Shown here: positions 6,526-9,250 of the stretch, piece after piece
How the letters are laid out: every line of letters starts with the position of its first letter
Numbering within the stretch: the stretch's first letter is position 1
Source: JBIQJD01 sp044507695
Lineage (GTDB): Bacteria; Bacteroidota; Ignavibacteria; Ignavibacteriales; Ignavibacteriaceae
NCBI GenBank assembly: GCA_044507695.1
Contig: JBIQJD010000030.1
Span: 1-9,250 of the forward strand
Direction of reading: 5' to 3'
DNA length: 9,250 bases
The notes under the pieces: generated by a model
Databases searched by the model: none
Told to the model about the DNA's origin: nothing
What the model saw: the letters and a program-made list of their open reading frames with translations, nothing else
Position numbers and translations under genes: made by a program

Positions 6526-6667
6526 TGCAAATAAAACACATTCATAGATAAAATAGAATACTGGAATTAAGTTTATTGCTGATGAAAGCAGTATTATTTT
6601 AATTTAATCTTTATTCCTGTTCTGAAATATGAAGCCGGACATATAATCATTTAATAGAGAGGACGGT

Positions 6668-8908
6668 CTATTTCAGAAAAATTAATTTTTTTGTAAGAGA
6701 AGAATTTCCGCGCCGTAAAGTGTAAAAATAAATACCGCTTGCCTGTGCATCTGTTTCTGTTATATCAAATTGTACTTCATACGTGCCCGATGTGAGATTA
6801 TCTTCGATAAGTATTTTTACGCGGTTTCCGAGAATATCATAAATAATTAACGTAGTTCTTTCGCTTCCTTTGTCTGCCGGATTAATTTTAAATCTTATTG
6901 TAGTCTGATGATTAAATGGATTAGGGAAATTCTGATAGAGAATAAATTCACCGGGAAAATTTTTATCCGTTATATTTGTTGTACCTGTAAACTCAACTGC
7001 TCCAATATCAGGCGGACCAACAATTTCATTGTTCCAGAAATCAGCTTCCTGGTCAATAAGAATTCCATTATCAATTGCCGGAGATGATTCAGTAAGATAA
7101 AATTTTCCGCCAATAATACTGAGTTCAGGATTTTTTGCAGCGCTGTTAATATCCCAATGCGGATGATTCAATCTCCACATTTCAAACGTCTGTTTTTTAT
7201 GAATCTTATCATAGATTAAACTATCACCGTTATCCTTATAGAGAATGTTGTAGTCAACAATAATTCCGGAAGTGTTCATAGTATCGTAGTAGTATGCAAA
7301 ACCATTATCAGATGCATATAGGATGTTATTCATTATTTTATTGTTATGGCCGCCTTTTCCAAAATATATTTCTGTGTGATAGTTCGGACCTTTATCAAAT
7401 CCGTTAAAATTTTTGTAATAAGTATTATTGTATACTTCATGATTGCTTGATGATTCAATTGTATAGTTTGCAGAAGTAAGGATTGTTCCGGCATCGTTTC
7501 CATAAACAATATTGTAATAAACTTTGCAGTTATTTGAATTCCAAAGCGTGATGCCTTTTCCCCAATTATTAAAAACCATGTTTCTGAAAATCTCAACTCC
7601 GTTAGCATTATAATCTGCATTAATTCCGCCTGAGTCTTCACTTGTAGAATCTGCATGAGCCTGGCTGTCATGCACAACATTTTCATACACAAACCATTTG
7701 ATGTATGGTTTGTTTGGTTCGGTAAATTCACGAACACCGTTATTCATATGAATGCCGCTTGATTCACTTCCATTTGCACCAGTATCACCGCCGAGACGGT
7801 TGGCAAAGCTTACATGATTCCTGTAAACAAAACCAACTGCGCCGGTTCCATCATCACCCCTAGTTTTATATGCTGATATTCCTGCTTGTCCGGGATACTG
7901 TACTGTGTTATTGTATATAAAAATTGAATCACCCTTAACGCTGTAACCGTTCACTTTAATTCCATGGCTGCCGGTGTGATATATAAAATTATCATGAATC
8001 CTGATTACACCGCGGATGCTTTCTACATTAATTCCATTTGCAAAATGTGCAACACCTGATTCGTTCTCAATTGCACTGTGATAAATTTTATTATTATTAA
8101 GTATGATGTCTCTTCCTTTAATTTTAATCGATTCGAATCCTGCCCAATTCTGGTCTTCAATATCGCTGCCGGTATTTTTTCCAAATGTGCAGTTTGAAAT
8201 TTGTACATGAGAACCAAATACAATTATACCCGCATTATCCCCCTGATGATAATCAGTCCACTGGTATAATGTTAAATTATTTAGAAGAATATCTTCTGCT
8301 TCAGCCCACACTTTAATTGTGCTGCGTGTTGTTTTTTCTACCTGAAGATTATTTACAACTATGTGTTTTCCTTTTATGCTTATTGCATGATTATTTACTG
8401 CTGCTTCAATTAAAAATGATGAGGGGTTTATATCCAAATACAGGTAGAGAATATTTTCCTTTTCATTAAAGAACCAATCACCATTCTTTAAAAGCGCTGT
8501 TATAAAATCTTTTTTGCTTCCTCTTACATTATTTAAAAAAAGCTGTTCCGGTTTTGAACCAATCGAAATCTGCCAGATAAAATCCATTGTGTATTGATTA
8601 AAATCTTTTAAAACAACTGCACCGGAAATAACAGGATCATTTCCATTTCCGTATGAATCAATTTCTATTGGAGCTTCTTTCATCCCTGATGAAAAAAGAT
8701 TTAACTGTTCACGCCACACACCATCTCTCTTAAATAAAACCACATCACCCGGCAGCAGGATCTGGGAATTAACTCTTCGGATAGTTTTCCATGCTGTTTC
8801 TTCGTTCAATCCGGAAAGGGAATCATTTCCGTTTATGTTATCAACATAAAATGTTTCAGCATTTGCTGCAGCAATAATCAAAAGCCAGAGAATCAAAATC
8901 ATCTTCAT
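6668..8908 (-). CDS. Secreted right-handed beta-helix protein with T9SS sorting domain
   Basis: Predicted exported or cell-surface protein, 746 aa. Residues 1-17 form a signal peptide (MK, a hydrophobic run, then ANA before ETF). The mature N-terminus has the motif FYVDNINGNDSLSGLNEETA followed by W-K-T-I and PGDVVLFKRDGVWRE, typical of surface parallel beta-helix proteins. Residues about 165-560 are a run of beta-helix coils rich in N-N, N-x-I/V and G-I repeats (for example NNLQV, NNKIYHS, HDNFIYHTGSHGI, YNNTVQYPGQAGI). FYLTESSPAIDNG and DIGAVEF (about 603-640) close the helix. Residues 658-746 are a type A T9SS sorting domain (YQNFPNPFN, DILGNRV, SGTYEVQFD, SGIYFYTL, basic end KKLIFLK). Related folds bind or cleave polysaccharides, but I cannot identify catalytic residues. 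Starts at ATG 8908 with only a weak A-rich ribosome site. A paralogue appears to start divergently at 9142. Confidence 0.93.
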   Translation of the reverse strand: MKMILILWLLIIAAANAETFYVDNINGNDSLSGLNEETAWKTIRRVNSQILLPGDVVLFKRDGVWREQLNLFSSGMKEAPIEIDSYGNGNDPVISGAVVLKDFNQYTMDFIWQISIGSKPEQLFLNNVRGSKKDFITALLKNGDWFFNEKENILYLYLDINPSSFLIEAAVNNHAISIKGKHIVVNNLQVEKTTRSTIKVWAEAEDILLNNLTLYQWTDYHQGDNAGIIVFGSHVQISNCTFGKNTGSDIEDQNWAGFESIKIKGRDIILNNNKIYHSAIENESGVAHFANGINVESIRGVIRIHDNFIYHTGSHGIKVNGYSVKGDSIFIYNNTVQYPGQAGISAYKTRGDDGTGAVGFVYRNHVSFANRLGGDTGANGSESSGIHMNNGVREFTEPNKPYIKWFVYENVVHDSQAHADSTSEDSGGINADYNANGVEIFRNMVFNNWGKGITLWNSNNCKVYYNIVYGNDAGTILTSANYTIESSSNHEVYNNTYYKNFNGFDKGPNYHTEIYFGKGGHNNKIMNNILYASDNGFAYYYDTMNTSGIIVDYNILYKDNGDSLIYDKIHKKQTFEMWRLNHPHWDINSAAKNPELSIIGGKFYLTESSPAIDNGILIDQEADFWNNEIVGPPDIGAVEFTGTTNITDKNFPGEFILYQNFPNPFNHQTTIRFKINPADKGSERTTLIIYDILGNRVKILIEDNLTSGTYEVQFDITETDAQASGIYFYTLRRGNSSLTKKLIFLK

Positions 8909-9141
8909 TAATTTTTTCTACAGTGGATATTTTGAAAGGATAGAAATATAAAATTGAAAGCCTCATATTTTATGATAATAATCACGATAGAATAACTTTT
9001 AGCTGCATCAACATTCAAGCTTGGTGATGATAAAATTTGATTGAAGTCAACAAATAAGTATTCTAAAATCTTATCTTGTAAATCAGTGAGATTGTATGAA
9101 TTATATCCCCGTTATAAAGATGATGGGAGGAATGGGAGCAC
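8909..9141. other. Divergent intergenic region between two beta-helix genes
   Basis: This 233-bp AT-rich spacer must carry the promoters of both genes. A near match to the -7 consensus (TA-AAA-TTTG, one base too long) is present near 9030 on the plus strand. No exact TAnnTTTG occurs on either strand, and I see no strong inverted repeat. A purine-rich ribosome site for the right-hand gene lies at 9125-9130. Confidence 0.4.
9125..9130 (+). promoter_or_regulatory. Ribosome binding site of the right-edge gene
   Basis: GGGAGG is a near-perfect Shine-Dalgarno core 11 nt upstream of the ATG at 9142. A second GGGAG at 9134-9138 is only 3 nt from that ATG, too close for normal use. The sequence supports ATG 9142 as the start of the partial gene. 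Confidence 0.5.
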
Positions 9142-9250
9142 ATGAAAAACGTTCTACTTTATTCATTAGTATTAATTTTAATTTTTAATAAGAATTCACT
9201 TTCCGCCACCTATTACATAGATGCAATAAACGGCAATGATAACAACACAG
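9142..9250 (+). CDS. Secreted beta-helix-type protein, N-terminal fragment (runs off window)
   Basis: Only the first 36 codons are in the window, with no stop. They begin MKNVLLYSLVLILIF, a signal peptide with a hydrophobic core and probable cleavage after SLSA. The first mature residues, TYYIDAINGNDNNT, closely match FYVDNINGNDSLSG at the mature start of the oppositely oriented protein at 6668-8908. This suggests a paralogous exported beta-helix protein, probably also a T9SS client, though the C-terminus that would prove this is outside the window. The start is supported by a GGGAGG ribosome site. Confidence 0.75.
   Translation, partial: MKNVLLYSLVLILIFNKNSLSATYYIDAINGNDNNT

Noticed and set aside
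6622..6676. 8-bp inverted repeat CTGAAATA/TATTTCAG around the end of the beta-helix gene
   Set aside because: The arms are AT-rich, separated by 39 nt and without a following U-tract, so a terminator call is not justified.
7333..7737. 134-codon open frame on the minus strand within the beta-helix gene
   Set aside because: It is a second frame of the beta-helix coding region, which has a coherent signal peptide, repeats and sorting domain in its own frame.
9096..9188. 30-codon open frame starting at ATG 9096 and overlapping the right-edge gene
   Set aside because: It is short, in a different frame from the signal peptide gene, and the GGGAGG inside it better serves as the ribosome site for ATG 9142.

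Overview
This window is AT-rich bacterial DNA with five genes and the first codons of a sixth. The organism is probably a member of Ignavibacteriota or the wider Bacteroidota/Chlorobiota group. The main clue is the C-terminal domain of the protein at 6668-8908: it contains YQNFPNPFN, IIYDILGNRV, SGTYEVQFD and SGIYFYTL and ends in KKLIFLK, which is the type A sorting signal of the type IX secretion system in the form abundant in Ignavibacteria. Two exact matches to the Bacteroidetes-type -7 promoter element (TAnnTTTG) fit this but are weak support. The phylum is an inference.

Left part: a complete family B DNA polymerase of the Pol II (PolB) type is read leftwards (74-2392). A 455-bp non-coding stretch separates it from a divergent adenylate kinase-family gene (2848-3507, read rightwards). 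This gap holds a candidate polB promoter with a 7-bp inverted repeat, a short imperfect tandem repeat with a palindrome, and a GC-richer block at 2678-2750 that can fold into a long, nearly continuous stem-loop. The block looks like a dispersed intergenic repeat or a structured RNA.

Middle: the adenylate kinase gene converges, with one base between stop codons, on a leftward two-gene operon. The operon encodes a soluble sensor kinase (receiver, three PAS domains, HisKA_3-type dimerisation domain, HATPase; 4198-6477) followed 14 bp later by a NarL/LuxR-type response regulator (3509-4183). They should form one phosphotransfer pathway in which the kinase is itself modulated by a receiver domain.

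Right part: a secreted right-handed beta-helix protein with a signal peptide and T9SS sorting domain (6668-8908) is read leftwards. Across a 233-bp gap, a second gene starts rightwards and runs off the window (9142 onward). Its signal peptide and first mature residues match those of the first, so the right edge is probably a divergent pair of related cell-surface proteins.

I see no CRISPR array, transposase, tRNA, rRNA or obvious defence system. The most informative anomalies are the structured intergenic block, the inverted repeat at the polB promoter, a His in place of the usual Asn in the polymerase Exo II motif, and the adenylate kinase with unusual P-loop and LID residues.
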